From Cymbidium sinense (taxonomy: Eukaryota; Streptophyta; Magnoliopsida; Asparagales; Orchidaceae): a stretch of DNA of 64,000 nt. The DNA is taken from the NCBI GenBank assembly GCA_021442155.1, contig CM038214.1, positions 136,748,040-136,812,039 on the forward strand. Direction: 5' to 3'. Positions 22,636 to 34,135 of the stretch are shown here, piece after piece. The position numbers were made by a program, and so were the translations under genes. Within the stretch, counting starts at the first letter, position 1, and the number at the start of each line of letters is the position of its first letter. A model generated the notes under the pieces. That model had not been told where the DNA came from, made no database searches, and saw only the letters and a list, made by a program, of their open reading frames with translations.

Positions 22636-24970
22636 AAAACTAAAAATATTATACTGGCTGATCTGAGCTGTATGTTTGCATTTGTGGAAATATAACTTAT
22701 ATCAGATTTCTACCTTGATATTTATTCCATGCAAGTAACAAAACTTTTGAGTTTTGAACCTATACTCAACAATTCAAATGTGTTGAGTGGGTTCATTGGA
22801 GAGATTTGTATATTGAGGAGAGTCTTTGCCATTTGATTTCAATTTAGAACCATACTCAACCAATTTAGGTAGGTTGGTGGGGTTCTAAAATTTGAGGAGA
22901 TTTTCTTGGAGATATTTGTGTTTTGTGCATCTTGTTTGAAAATATTGATAGTTTGAAAGACCTCTACTTAACAAATTTGGGTATGCTAAGAAGAGGTTGT
23001 GATTGTGTGTTTGAAATATTTTTGCTTGTGAAGATTTGATTGTGTGATATTTTGATTTGAAAATGGGGCTTCTTACTTAACAAATTTGGTATGTTAAGTA
23101 GATGCCACATGTGTTTGATGATGAGACTTTCACTTAACAAGTTTAGTATGTTTAGTGAAAGTTAAATGCAATTGTGAGATAAATTTACTTTTCTTTGAAG
23201 ATGGGAGTCCTTAACAAATTTGGTATGTTAAATGAAAGCCCCAAATGTGTTTGAGATATGTTTGTTTTCTTTGAGAATGAGACTCTCACTTAACAAATTT
23301 GGTATGTTAAGTGAAAGCTCAAGTGTGGTTTGACATGAAAATTGGATCCTTATTTAACAAATTTGGTATGTTAAAATAGGATCAAATGTGTGTTGAAAGA
23401 GACCCTCACTTAACAAATTTGGTATGTTAAGTGAAAGTCAAATGTGTTTATGATTTTGAAAATGAAACTTCACTTAACAAATTTGGTATGTTAAGTGAAA
23501 GTCAAATGTGTTTATGCTTTTTTAGAAAATGAAACTCTCACTTAACAAATTTGGTATGTTAAGTAAAGTCAAATGTGTTTGTGATTTTTGAAAATAAAAC
23601 TCTCACTTAACAAATTTGGTATGTTAAGTGAAAGTCAAATGTGTTTATGATTTTGAAAATGAAACTCTCACTTAACAAATTTGGTATGTTAAGTGAAAGT
23701 CAAATGTGTTTATGATTTTGAAAATGAAACTCTCACTTAACAAATTTGGTATGTTAAGTGAAATTCAAATGTGTTTATGATTTTTGAAAATGAAACTCTC
23801 ACTTAACAAATTTGGTATGTTAAGTGAAAGTTAAATGTGTTTATGATTTTGAAAATGAAACTCTCACTTAACAAATTTGGTATGTTAAGTGAAAGTCAAA
23901 TGTGTTTATGATTTTGAAAATGAAACTCTCACTTAACAAATTTGGTATGTTAAGTGAAAGTCAAATTTATGATTTTAAATGAAACTCACTTAACAAATTT
24001 GGTATGTTAAGTGAAAGTCAAATGTGTTTATGATTTTGAAAGAAAATGAACTTATTTAACAAACTTGGGTATGTTAAATGGAGTTCAATTTGTCTTATGA
24101 TTTTCAAAAGGGGTTCTCATTTGATATACTTGGACATGTCAAATGAGCTCCCAATGTGTTTTGAAGTCTAAGACTTTGACAAGAAGGAGTTTTATCAGAC
24201 AAATGCAAATATAATTCAATTTGTTTTACCTTCTCCAAGGGATGGGGAACTCCCATTTGACAAATTTGGGTATATCAAGTGGGGGGTTCAAATATGTCTT
24301 GACTTCTCTTTTGTGTGTGTATGGTTTATTGCTTTTTTTAAAAAGGAAACTTCAACTCTAACACATGTGAAGTATGCTAAGTGGAGTTTAAATTTTATAT
24401 TATAATTTAATTGGAAAATAGAATCTTCATCCAACAAATTTGAGTGTGTGGGATGGGGATAACCATTTCAAAGAAAATGTGCTTTTGAAAATACATTAAA
24501 ATTATTGATTTTGATTTTAAAAGAACCTCCTTGTAATAATCATAGGATTTGTTGGTGAGGTTTGGTTATATGTGTTTTGTGCCTTTTTTTAAAAATTTCT
24601 TATAATTTTGTTTAAAGATTTTATTATATGGATTTGAAAAAGTGCTTTTGGAAAGACATGCCATTTTGTAGAAGGGTTTTAGTTTCTTATTGTTCATAGG
24701 ATGAACCATACCTCTTCATGGGATAGTGAGGTTCTTAATTTTGGTCATCTCCTTTGTTTGATTAATTTTAATTTTCACCTATTGGGGGAACCAATAGGAT
24801 TTTAGACACAGTGAGGTCTTAAAACCTAAAGGATGTTGGTGAGCTTTGCTTAAGGATGAAATAAGCTAAGTGCCAATAAAAAGAATGATAGTCTCGGGCC
24901 TATATAAAATATAAGTCCATTATCGATGCTTGGAGACAATAATTGTTTACTAAAGATGGAGAGAGGAACC
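22636..24970 (-). repeat. Element A 5' UTR with ~65-bp hairpin repeat array
   Basis: About 22 units, most regular from 23075 to 24075 (markers near 23606, 23672, 23737, 23802, 23867, 23932; period 65). Each carries CTTAAC, an 11-12 base spacer with AAATTTGGTAT, and GTTAAG, usually extended to CACTTAAC and GTTAAGTG: a perfect 8-bp inverted repeat. Flanking units have altered arms that still pair, for example CTCAAC/GTTGAG (22765-22787) and CTCATTTGA/TCAAATGAG (24116-24147). In sense the loop reads ATACCAAATTT. The array lies between PBS and gag start, hence in the leader RNA. Element C has the same array in its own leader (41942-43200). Confidence 0.85.
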
Positions 24971-24986
24971 ATCCCCAATGGAGTCA
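24971..24986 (-). other. Primer binding site remnant (tRNA-Asp type, probable)
   Basis: Directly inside the 5' LTR end (CACCACA, 24991) the sense strand reads TTTT then TGACTCCATTGGGGAT. Plant Tat elements often carry TGGCGCCGTTGCCGGGGA, complementary to the 3' end of tRNA-Asp. The present text can be aligned to that with two substitutions in the first five bases, another at the A after CC, and a short gap. The position, four bases inside the LTR, is right. The tRNA assignment is inference from memory of the family. Confidence 0.5.
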
Positions 24987-27849
24987 AAAATGTGGTGTTT
25001 ATTTTTGAGATGTGGGACACCATGCATCTTAGGGGTACTTATTGAAGTGATGGGTATGACATTAAGAATGATGTACTATCTCAAAGATAGAAATCACCCT
25101 ATAATGGACTAATCACTAATAAGGACTCTAAGGCATGATGGGTCTTCAAATATACTAGAGATCTTTCCTTTACATGAAAAAATAAAGTAGGGTTTATTTT
25201 AAGATGGGTTCATTAAGTTTCCTATGGAGGCAAGCCCCCAGAGTTAATTACATTCTATGGAAATTTCTTAAGAATACTCTCGATTAAAGTAGACAATTAG
25301 GGTCTCCAAAGATTTAAAGGTTAAGACTATCAAAGGATTGGCTATTTTAGAAAATCAAATGGGATAGATCAAGGAGAAGACTTATTTTGGAATCCAAAGG
25401 GGGAAAGTAGGAAATGCTCATGATACTAGGAAGCCTAGTGAGCATTCCAATCTACCTATAATTGGGCTTTATATTTTGAAATTGAAGAGTTAATTATTTG
25501 AGTTGACATTTTATTAGATTGCTAGGATTATAATTCCATAACATAAGATTATGTAAATGCCTAAGAGGTGAGGATTTATGCTTAGCCAAAGAAAACATCC
25601 TCATCTAAACTAAGGAGCTTTGGTATAAAATAAAGACGACCTAAATCTAAGGCAAAATGGGTATATGGTTTACCTCCTAAGAGATAATACACCATTGGAC
25701 TTATTACCGCTTGGGTGGCAACTAGCTAACTCCTCATGCTTTAAATCCATGTAAAGTCTTATTCTTTGCAAGATGGCTAGGTATTACTTATTTAAAAAGG
25801 AGACCAAGTCCTTAAACTCACTCCCTAAGAGACTAGAGCATGAGTGGTATGAATTTATGACTTAATCTAATGTAAATTTTATCAAATTTATTTGATTCTT
25901 TTGGACTCTTTATTTTGACACAGGCTATGTGATTTTGTATGCCTAAATGCATGAGAATTTTATTATGGGCCAAATAAAGAGAAAGGGTGTTCTTCCACCA
26001 AAGGCTCTCACAGGTTAAGCCATTCTCTAGCAGATGGAAGCCCCTCTTAACAAGAGTGGAAATAATATGACATGCATGATATTATACATTCATTCATCCA
26101 TAAGGGGTTGCTAAAAATTTTATTATCTTGATTTAATTCTAAGCTTTTATGTGAGGTTATGAGTTATTTTAAAATTTTAGTTATGAGTTATTAATTGGGG
26201 TAGAAAATTAATTTCATCCTAAGAGCCTATCGCATCCAGGCCACACATTCAAGCATCAATCATAAAGAAACTATGAAAATATGTCATTCTAATTCGCAAT
26301 CTAACCACAACATCAAATAATTTTATAGACTACCGTAAAAGAATAAAAGGCTAGTATGGTCGGTTCCATACACCAAAAAAAAAGATGAGCTCTACCCTTA
26401 TACAACCGGATTACAAAATAATACATGCTATGGGGTCTTCTTTTCTTCATTTCTTCCTTCTCTTTATTTTGATTTGATTTTTCTCCAAAAGGCATCAAGC
26501 ACCCAAGGACTAAGCCTTACACGCTCATCTAATCCCCATAATACTAATCTAATTCCTAATGCAAAATTACATCAAAAATAGAAAAGTAAATCTAGCTACA
26601 GCTGCAAAATAAATGTTAGCTAAACATACCACACAACCCAAGTAGTTATATGTATAATTTGGACTTAGCACCACACATGGGTAACCAAGCCCACTGTCCT
26701 AACATGAGTTATGCTTAGGGCTAAACACACATAGCAAAGGCATTTATATTTTTATTACAGTGGCCCCTTAAGCACAACCCCCTACAGAAAACATGATTAT
26801 GCTAATAATGGCCTAACATCCAGTCTATGAAACATACACCCTAACATCCAGTCTAAAACATTACATCACAAAATAAAACACAATATCATACATACACCGC
26901 CCTAACTTAGCACTAGAAGTGGTGACTTAGTATTCTAATGTGTGTGCTTAAGGCTTGTGTGGTAAGACTTTACTAGGCTTCTTTAGTCTAAGTTTCAATT
27001 TGGAGTTTAAATTTGTTTAAATTTTACCTTTGGGTGATTTCAATTTAAATGATTTAATGATTTATTTTTCATTTTTTATTTCACTTTTATTTGGTTAAAA
27101 TGATGTTTAGGTTTTCAAGAATGAAGAGTAGAATGAATTCCATTTATAGATGGAACTCACCCTATTCTACATCCTAATTCTTAAGGAATCTAACTAGGGT
27201 CCTTAAGTATCTTAATTAGCCCATTTGAATTTGTGTAATTTAATTGATTTGATTTATTCGATTTGATTTAGAGCTTAGAATTTGCATTTATTTAAGAATT
27301 TGATTGATTGATTTTGATTTTGATGTTTTAGTTTAATTGCATCTTGATAATTCAATATTCTTATTATCTAATGAAGTTTAAGTTTGTTTAAGTTCATGTG
27401 TTTTTGATTGATTAATTTTAGATTAGATGTTTTGATTTAATTAAATATTGATAATTCAATATCCTTTTAAAATTAATATCTAGTTCTTTTCTTTGATTAC
27501 GGTTATGTGACTTAACTTTATGTTTATTTAATTTGATTACGTTTCATTTATTTGTAGTTTGATCGGATTAGACTAATTGAGGTTTTATTTTGATTTTAAT
27601 TGGGTTTGATTCTTTGTAATTAGGATTTTATTTTTAATCACATCCATTTATCATGTTCATCAAAGTTTGGTTTGTATTTTGATTTCATACATTGGATAGT
27701 TGATTAGTTTATCTTATTTAAGTGGCTTGAATGAGATTTGATTTGATTACATATTAAATTGAGAGTCTTTCTTAATTTAATTTAATTTGATTTAATTTGA
27801 TTTGATTAGCTTTATTGGTCTATGGGTTTGCTTAGGTTCAATGTGATTA

Positions 27850-28920
27850 GTTTAATTAAGAAGTGTATTTATGTTAATTATAAAGGTTTATTTAATTTTC
27901 AATTTGATTCCATATTTGTTTAGACTAATGATGTAATTAATGACAATAATTTAGGTTTAATTTATGTTTTGATTAGTATTTAATTATGTTTTATGTTTGA
28001 TTAAGCTTAAGTTTAATATGATTAATTTAATTGACTTAATTAGTTTTTTAAATAGGTGTGATTAAATTAATTAGTAGATTAATTAAGTGTTTGATTTGGA
28101 TTAATTTTAATGTGATTTATAAAATTAATTTAGTTTATTAAGATGATGGATTAATTTATTAAGTTTGCATTAATTAGATGTTTGATTAATTAAATTTGAT
28201 TAAGGTAATTAAATTTTGAAATTATTAGATTAATTAAGGGTTTGTTTAATAGATTAATGACTTAATGATTTAGGTTTAATTTAGGTTTTGATTAGTATTT
28301 GTTACTTATATGTTTGATTAAGCTTAGATTTAATATGATTAATTTGATTAACTTAATTGTTGAGGGGTGTGATTATTAAATTTAATTAGGGGTTTGATTT
28401 AAGCTTAATTTTAGAGTTAGCTTTAATGTAACTTATTTAAATTAATTTCATTAATTAAGATGATGGATTAATTTATTAAGTTTTCATTAATTAGATGTTT
28501 GATTAATTAAGTTTGATTAAGGGTAATTAAAATTTTAAATTATTAAATAAAATAAGGGTTTGTTTAATTAAAGATTAATGACTTAATGATTTATGTTCAA
28601 TTAGTATTTAATTGCATCTTAATTATGTTTGATTAAGCTTAGATTTAATATGATTAATTTGATTAACTTAATTGTTTTACTTGAGGGGTGTGATTATTAA
28701 ATTTAATTAGGGGTTTGATTTAAGCTTAATTTTAGAGTTAGCTTTAATGTAACTTATTTAAATTAATTTGATTAATTAAGATGATGGATTAATTTATTAA
28801 GTTTGCATTAATTAGATGTTTGATTAATTAAGTTTGATTAAGGGTAATTAAAATTTTAAATTATTAGATTAATTAAGGATTTATTTAATTAGATATTAAT
28901 GTCTTAATTTCCACATGGGA
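27850..28920. repeat. LTR2 internal AT-rich tandem subrepeats, ~319 bp period
   Basis: The marker phrase taagatgatggattaattta occurs near 28139, 28457 and 28777, spacing 318 and 320. Each unit also holds a gattaatgacttaatgattt and a gtgtgattattaaatttaatt phrase. LTR1 has the corresponding array at 9600-10610 with slightly shorter units, mostly because of small deletions. Confidence 0.7.
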
Positions 28921-30285
28921 ATGATTTGATTTAGTTAAGTATTTTACTTAAGTTTGATTTGATTAAAGGATTATTGTTATTACCATCATTGTTATTAAGT
29001 GAATTAATTATTTATTTGATTTCAATTAAGTTTGATTATTTATGATTATAGTTTTATTGATTTGATTCACTTATTATGTTTGTTTGATTTCATTAACATG
29101 TTTGATTTAGTTATTAGGTTGAAATATTTAATGGTTAACTAATCATCTTATTCCAAATATATGTGATTTAATCATATATTAATTAAGTTTACTTTAATTT
29201 TATTTGGTTTAATTCAATTATTATCAAATGATTATGTTGAATTGGTTTATTAATTAATTTGATCTTTAGTTTATTTAATGATTAATTAGTTTCAATTTAT
29301 TTATATTCATTAAGGAGTTTCATATGATTAAAATTCCATGCTTAGTGTAGGTTTAGTTATATTAGTTTGACCAATGTTAAAGTTTCCTAGGTTTATTTAA
29401 TTTTAAGTTTGATTTAAGATTTAATCATTTAATTGAGTTTTATTAACTTAAATAGATTTAATCATATTTAATTTAATTTTCTCTAAGAATGATATTTTTC
29501 TGATTTGAGGTTTGATTAATGATTGCTTAAGTGCTATTTCATTTTTTTATTTTGATTTGATATTTAAATTATTTTAGATTATGTTTTAATTAACTCCTTA
29601 ATTGATTAAACTCTACTCTTAAGTGTTTGTTTGGGGTTCATTAAGATTTAGAAGATCACATTATTTTCTTAAGAGTCCTAGATGTCAATTGAAGTGATTT
29701 AAGCCATTTTGAAGATTTTTGTAAATTTCTGAATTTTTATTTGATTTATTTTATTAAAATAGACAATCTGAACTTCAAAATTTAATTTCTCCCAATCCAA
29801 AAGTTCTTTTCACTTGAAATTTTTATGCTAGGTGTGTTTTAACTTTGTTTTCAATACTTGAAAATTTCAACTTAATCTGATATATATTTTTGGTTTAATT
29901 AATGAAATTTGATTTTTACTAAAACTAAAATTAAGCTCAAAATACTTAGTAAAATTTGGGGATTTTAGATTTGTTGGATTCCTCTCGGAAAGAAAAATCC
30001 AATGAACCATTGTTTGTAATTTTTTATTAAGCATTTTATTTTCTATGAATTTTTAAAATTTTAGTTGATTTAAATTAATTATTTTTTATAAAAAAAATAT
30101 GCGGCACTCACTTCAGCCATTGGGCGTGAAGGGAAAATGACCCACGGTTCACTCTGGGCCGTCCGATTGCATATCGGATGGTCGGATCAAAATTGATCTT
30201 CATGCGAGCCGTTTGATCCTTGAAGCCATTGGGCGATGATCGCATCGATCAAAGGCCCACATCGCGTGATCCAGGCGCCATCTAA

Positions 30286-30334
30286 GCCGTCCGATCCTGC
30301 AAACCACGGGATCGAATGGCGGCTGTAGTCCGCC
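30286..30334. repeat. Paired inverted repeats in LTR2 GC-rich island
   Basis: GCCGTCCGATCC (30286-30297) faces GGATCGAATGGC (30309-30320) across 11 bases, and GGCGG (30318-30322) faces CCGCC (30330-30334) across 7. This is the counterpart of 11953-12006. At the seventh stem position LTR1 has T with A opposite and LTR2 has C with G opposite; two other LTR2 pairs are weakened. Conserved position and loop size in both LTRs suggest the structure mattered before decay. Confidence 0.55.
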
Positions 30335-31149
30335 GAACTATTAAAAGTGTTTTCAGGCTTTTAAAGAGAAAAATGAGAGTTTCTAAGCCAAAATTTGTCC
30401 AAATGGACCCATTTTCGCATCGATTTGCACCAAAAAAAATTCTATTTTATAATTGGGATGATTTAAAATAAAAATGCAGGATTATCTATGAGAAATTCCT
30501 AAGATCGCAAGAAAATTAACACAAAATGCGAGAAATCCTAAGGCCGGCAAAAGTTTGGCAAAATTTTACTCACCGGGGTTGATTTTTGGCGGTGAAGATC
30601 CGAGTGAACTCTTAGGTATGCAAGGAAGCTTTGGAATGATCTTTGACCCTTGCCTCCTTTCGAAACGTTGCCTTCTCCGATGTTTACCGTCACCTCGCCA
30701 GAAAAGCAAATATTTATGTTTTTGAGCTAAAAAATGGCTCAAAGAGGTGGGGGATGGGTTCCTTTTTATTTTAGGGAGCTTTTCGGGGGCTGAATGGTTG
30801 TGGGAGCAAGAGATCTAAAGCTTCATTTCCCCCTCCTTTTATAATGGCCAAAAATACAATCCTTTTTTTGAATTTTTTGGCTCCAAATTGATTGTCATCT
30901 TGCTTTGGGTGGTTGGGATGGATGATAGATTGATTAGGGACTTTGAATTTTTGCTTCAAAGTCCTCTCTTGCTGCCATATGATTAGCTCAATTGAATGCA
31001 AATGTTGGGGAGGAGTTAAGCGCATGTGATGGGGAGAATTAAATGAGGTTGGGTGGAATCCTATGTGGGGGAGGGTCCATGAGGGATTTAAATGGGTTGG
31101 GTTGATTTTGGGCTGATCCCAAATGGGTTTGCATGGGGTTTGATTAGAT

Positions 31150-31740
31150 TCGAATGGGTCATGGCTTGGTTTCAAGAGATTTAGCCCAATTTGGGTCATA
31201 TGAGTCATATTGGGTCAAATTGACCCATTTGACCAAAATTAAATTAGATTGGGTTATGGGTTGATTCATGTTCAATTGGCTAGAAGAAGATGTGGTCTTT
31301 AGTTTGAATTAATTTGAATTTAATTTGGATTTAGGCCAAATTGACCCTTTAGGCCAATTTGGGCTAGGTTGGGTCAAGTTGACCAATTGGGCTCGATTGA
31401 TCAAATTGGGTTTAATTATGGCTTTGGTCAAGTTCAATGATCAATTTGGAATGAACTTGAGCCATTGGTTGTAATCAATTTGGGTTAGATCATGATTTGA
31501 CTTGATTTGATCCTTTAGGCCAATTTGGGTCAATTTGGATCAAATGGCCAATTGGGTTTGGTTTGGCCCAATTGATTGCAATTGATCATCCTAGGGTGAT
31601 CAACAATCATGGTGAAAGGTTTTGGTGAGCTTGGTTCAATCCAATTTGGGTTGGATTAGAAGTTGGCTCAAATGGGTCCTTTAGGTCACTTTGGGTCAAA
31701 TGGACCTAAGTGGGTCAATTGGTTTGGTTTTAGTTTGATT
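31150..31740. promoter_or_regulatory. TTGACC/GGTCAA-dense zone of LTR2
   Basis: Same composition and position as in LTR1: repeated gggtcaa, ttgaccc, gaccaat and tttgacc, including TGGGTCAA-a-TTGACCCA near 31215-31231. W-box-like cores in both orientations. The link to WRKY regulation is inference only. Confidence 0.4.
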
Positions 31741-32497
31741 TGAGTTTAGTTGAACTTATATATGAGCCTTAGATTAGAATATAAATTCAACAACAATCAA
31801 TTTGGAGTCCAATAGATTTTGGCTCAATTAAAAGTTTTAAGTCAAAAGGGCTAAATTAGGCTTAACTTGGGTTGACTTGAATTTGGTTTGATGATTATAG
31901 ATTTTATTTATATTTGGATAAATGATCAAATGAATGATTGATTCAAGAGAAAATCTATTGGTTTTGACTTGATTTGGATATAATTTGGCTAAGTCCAAAG
32001 AATTGGCTTAAAGGGTTTAGATTGAGTTTGGATTTGATTTTTGATATAGTTTTGATCATTTGAATTTGGATTTCATTTATATTTGTGAATATAAATGAAG
32101 GAATAATTGATTTATAAAGAGATCAATTGAGTTTGATTTGATCTAAAGGGAGTTTTGGCTAAGCTTATGAATGTGATTCATATGGCTTAGGAATTGGAGT
32201 CAAATTTGAATTTATATTTGGAATTTGAATTTGAATTTGAGATTTTGTTTAAGAATTGAGTCTCGATTTGATTTGAGAAAGTGTATCTAGATTGGGTTTA
32301 GGCTATAGGATAGGTAACTTCCTTAAGACCTAAGGCAAAGCCTAATCTTATGATTAACACTTCTAAGTCTCTAGGATTAGGTTAAGTATTTACCTAATCA
32401 CTAGATGTGTCTTATGACTAAGGAAATCTTAGTGTGTAGAAGATTCCAAAGTCTAAGAGGATGGTGTTGAGAGCTCACTCCAAAAGTGAGGTCAACA

Positions 32498-33000
32498 ATG
32501 GTCTTCCTTTTCTCTACTCTTGACTACTAGATTATCAACGTAACACTCAACCTGATGATGGATGAGTTCGTTGAAGATTTGAGTCATGGCCCATTGGTAT
32601 GTGCTGCATTTTTAAGGCCGAAAGGCGTGACCCTATAACAGAAGATTTTGATCGGGTTTCAAAAAATAATGTTTCTTTCATCTTCAGGAGACATCTTAAT
32701 TTGGTTATAGCCAGATGACCCATCCATGAAAGAGAAGATTGCATGAGATGAGGCAATGTCCACCATTAACTCTGGTATAGGAAGAGGAAACTCATCCTTA
32801 GGACATGCCTTGTTTAAGTCCCTAAAATCGATGCAAATATGAATTTGACCATTCTTCTTCTTAACTGGGATGACACTAGCTGACCAGGTAGGATATTTTT
32901 ATTCCTTAATGAAACCAGCATCAATCAGTTTCTTGACTTCAAAAATGACCTGCAGTTCAATTTCTAATCGCATGCGTCTAGGAGCTTGCTTAATAGGGGT
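32498..33000 (-). pseudogene. Element B reverse transcriptase, N-terminal and catalytic part (right of insertion)
   Basis: The minus strand reads ELIHHQVECYVDNLVV with the catalytic box at 32531-32542 as YVDN: the second aspartate is changed to Asn, which would abolish activity. Upstream come FMDGSSGY-like text (about 32710), NKACPKDEF-like text (about 32780-32830) and VIPVKKKN-like text (about 32850). The domain continues into 6641-6804 on the far side of element A. The 32547-32756 frame is offset from the real one. RT would copy the element RNA. Confidence 0.8.
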
Positions 33001-34010
33001 TAGGGTCTATTGCTAGCTTGTGGACTGCTATGTCAGGAGATAATACGGGCATCTCTTCATAACTCCATGCAAAGAAGTCTTTAAATTTAGTCAATAGCCT
33101 AACTAAGTCATTAGTTTCTTCTTCATTCAACAATGAACTGATGTATGTCAGGCGTGGATTTTTTTTTTATCCTGAGGTTGATTTCTTTAAGCTTGTCTAT
33201 TGTTGAATGATTCTCCTCTTCAAATTCTAGCGGTGCCACTTTGACTTGGAGATCATCTTGATCATCTAAAGTTTCTAAACACACATTCTTATAAGAGTTG
33301 GGGATGTGTGAAGAAACTATCAGATTCCAAATGGTTGGTAACAACTAGGCAATAATCTTCATCATCATCAGAATCTTGAATCTAGTCACTTGATTATGCT
33401 TTCACACTATTACTCCACAACTTCTCAAAGTACTGACTGCTTGGATGGTGTGTGAGAACTAAACCTTTATGTATAAGATTTTGAACACAAGGCGAGTAAA
33501 AGTCAAAAGGTAATTCCATTAATTCTTTAAAAGAATCCTCCTCAAGCTCTACATCAACTTCAGGGCTTGAGGATGATGATCTCAAAAGAACTTCTTTTGC
33601 TTCATGTGACTGGAAGACTTAGGGACTTCCTTAACTACTAAACCTTTAACTTTAGATGTAAGGTGAGGCTAAGGTTCCCAACTCGCCTAATAGTTTCACA
33701 TAAACTGATTGAATACTTTACTTTGCTTGGAGGCCTAGTCTTCATCTCTATCAGATCAAAGTCACCTCTGGAACCCCTGAGGGGTTAGGCGGTATACTAA
33801 TCACATTAAACTCATCCTCAGGATGGATTCTAAGTCTATGTGAATAGTAGGGTACTCTCATATGATGGGACACACAACCTCTATTGGTGAGAGAAGGCCA
33901 ACTAGAGTCTCCACCCTCTGTGCCGCCTCTATTTCTCGCCTTTGCACGGTGGAGGTTAAGCCATCCTACCCACATGTCCATATGACGGAATGAACTGTGG
34001 GTGGAACATG
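33001..34010 (-). pseudogene. Element B protease-RT linker
   Basis: Contains the 33394-33585 frame with DVELEEDSFKELMELP and FYSPCVQNLIHKGL, shared with element C (48292-48549), and the 33123-33344 frame with DDLQVKVAPLEFEEE and STIDKLKEINL. These phrases are conserved in three copies, so this is polyprotein, but no enzymatic domain is recognised. The segment at 33751-33981 is Gly/Arg-rich with SWPSL and NR, seen again in C near 47940-48030. Confidence 0.6.
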
Positions 34011-34135
34011 ATATGTGGATCTATTTCTTCTTCAATTCCCCTTTCTTTTTACTTGGAATTTTATTTTTCTTTTCATTTTCTTTTATATTTTTTTTTCTTC
34101 TTTTTCTTTTTCTTTTGTATTTGCATTTGAATTTT
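34011..34135 (-). repeat. Lys/Glu-rich low-complexity linker of element B
   Basis: The + strand is a pyrimidine run of tttttctttt type (34030-34125). In sense it encodes Lys/Glu/Asn-rich text. Same location as in A and C, immediately after protease. The + strand ORF 34001-34207 is antisense to this and is rejected. Confidence 0.55.

Larger units (their letters stand above)
6805..32497 (-). mobile_element. Element A: nested giant Tat Ty3/gypsy retrotransposon (defective)
   Basis: The boundaries come from the split RT of element B: RT homology ends at 6804 and continues at 32498. The element starts TGTGGTG on the left (LTR end CACCACA in sense) and ends gtcaaca on the right (LTR start TGTTGAC in sense). 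Order in sense: 5' LTR 32497-24991, PBS remnant, hairpin-array 5' UTR, gag, protease, RT, RNase H, part of archaeal RNase H, then a gap where integrase, 3' UTR and the first ~476 bp of the 3' LTR should be, a copia-like insertion, and the 3' LTR 13625-6805. No clean 5-bp target duplication could be read (aaata on the left, atggt on the right). It is defective through stops, frameshifts and the deletion. Confidence 0.85.
24991..32497 (-). repeat. Element A 5' LTR (LTR2), complete, 7.5 kb
   Basis: In sense it begins TGTTGACCTCACTTTTGGAG (from 32497) and ends AAATAAACACCACA (24991), giving TG...CA ends and 7507 bases. The outer edge is set by the RT of element B resuming at 32498, the inner edge by the PBS remnant. 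It carries, in sense order, an AT-rich leader, a TTGACC zone (31740-31150), a GC-rich island with hairpins (30640-30100), ~319-bp AT-rich subrepeats (28920-27850) and a landmark-rich tail shared with 6805-8700. No conserved ORF is present; the 145-residue frame at 30771-31208 is not kept in LTR1 and is rejected as a gene. Confidence 0.88.

Noticed and set aside
23000..24100. CRISPR-like regular array
   Set aside because: Units are 65-bp tandem repeats with no unique spacers, in plant retrotransposon DNA between PBS and gag; no cas gene is present.
23000..24100. Centromeric or other satellite DNA
   Set aside because: The array is short, lies at a fixed place inside the element and recurs in the leader of element C, so it belongs to the retrotransposon.
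30771..31208. 145-residue ORF on the minus strand as a gene
   Set aside because: It lies in the LTR, is low-complexity (Pro, Asn, His, Thr from TTGACC repeats) and is not kept open in LTR1 at the same place.
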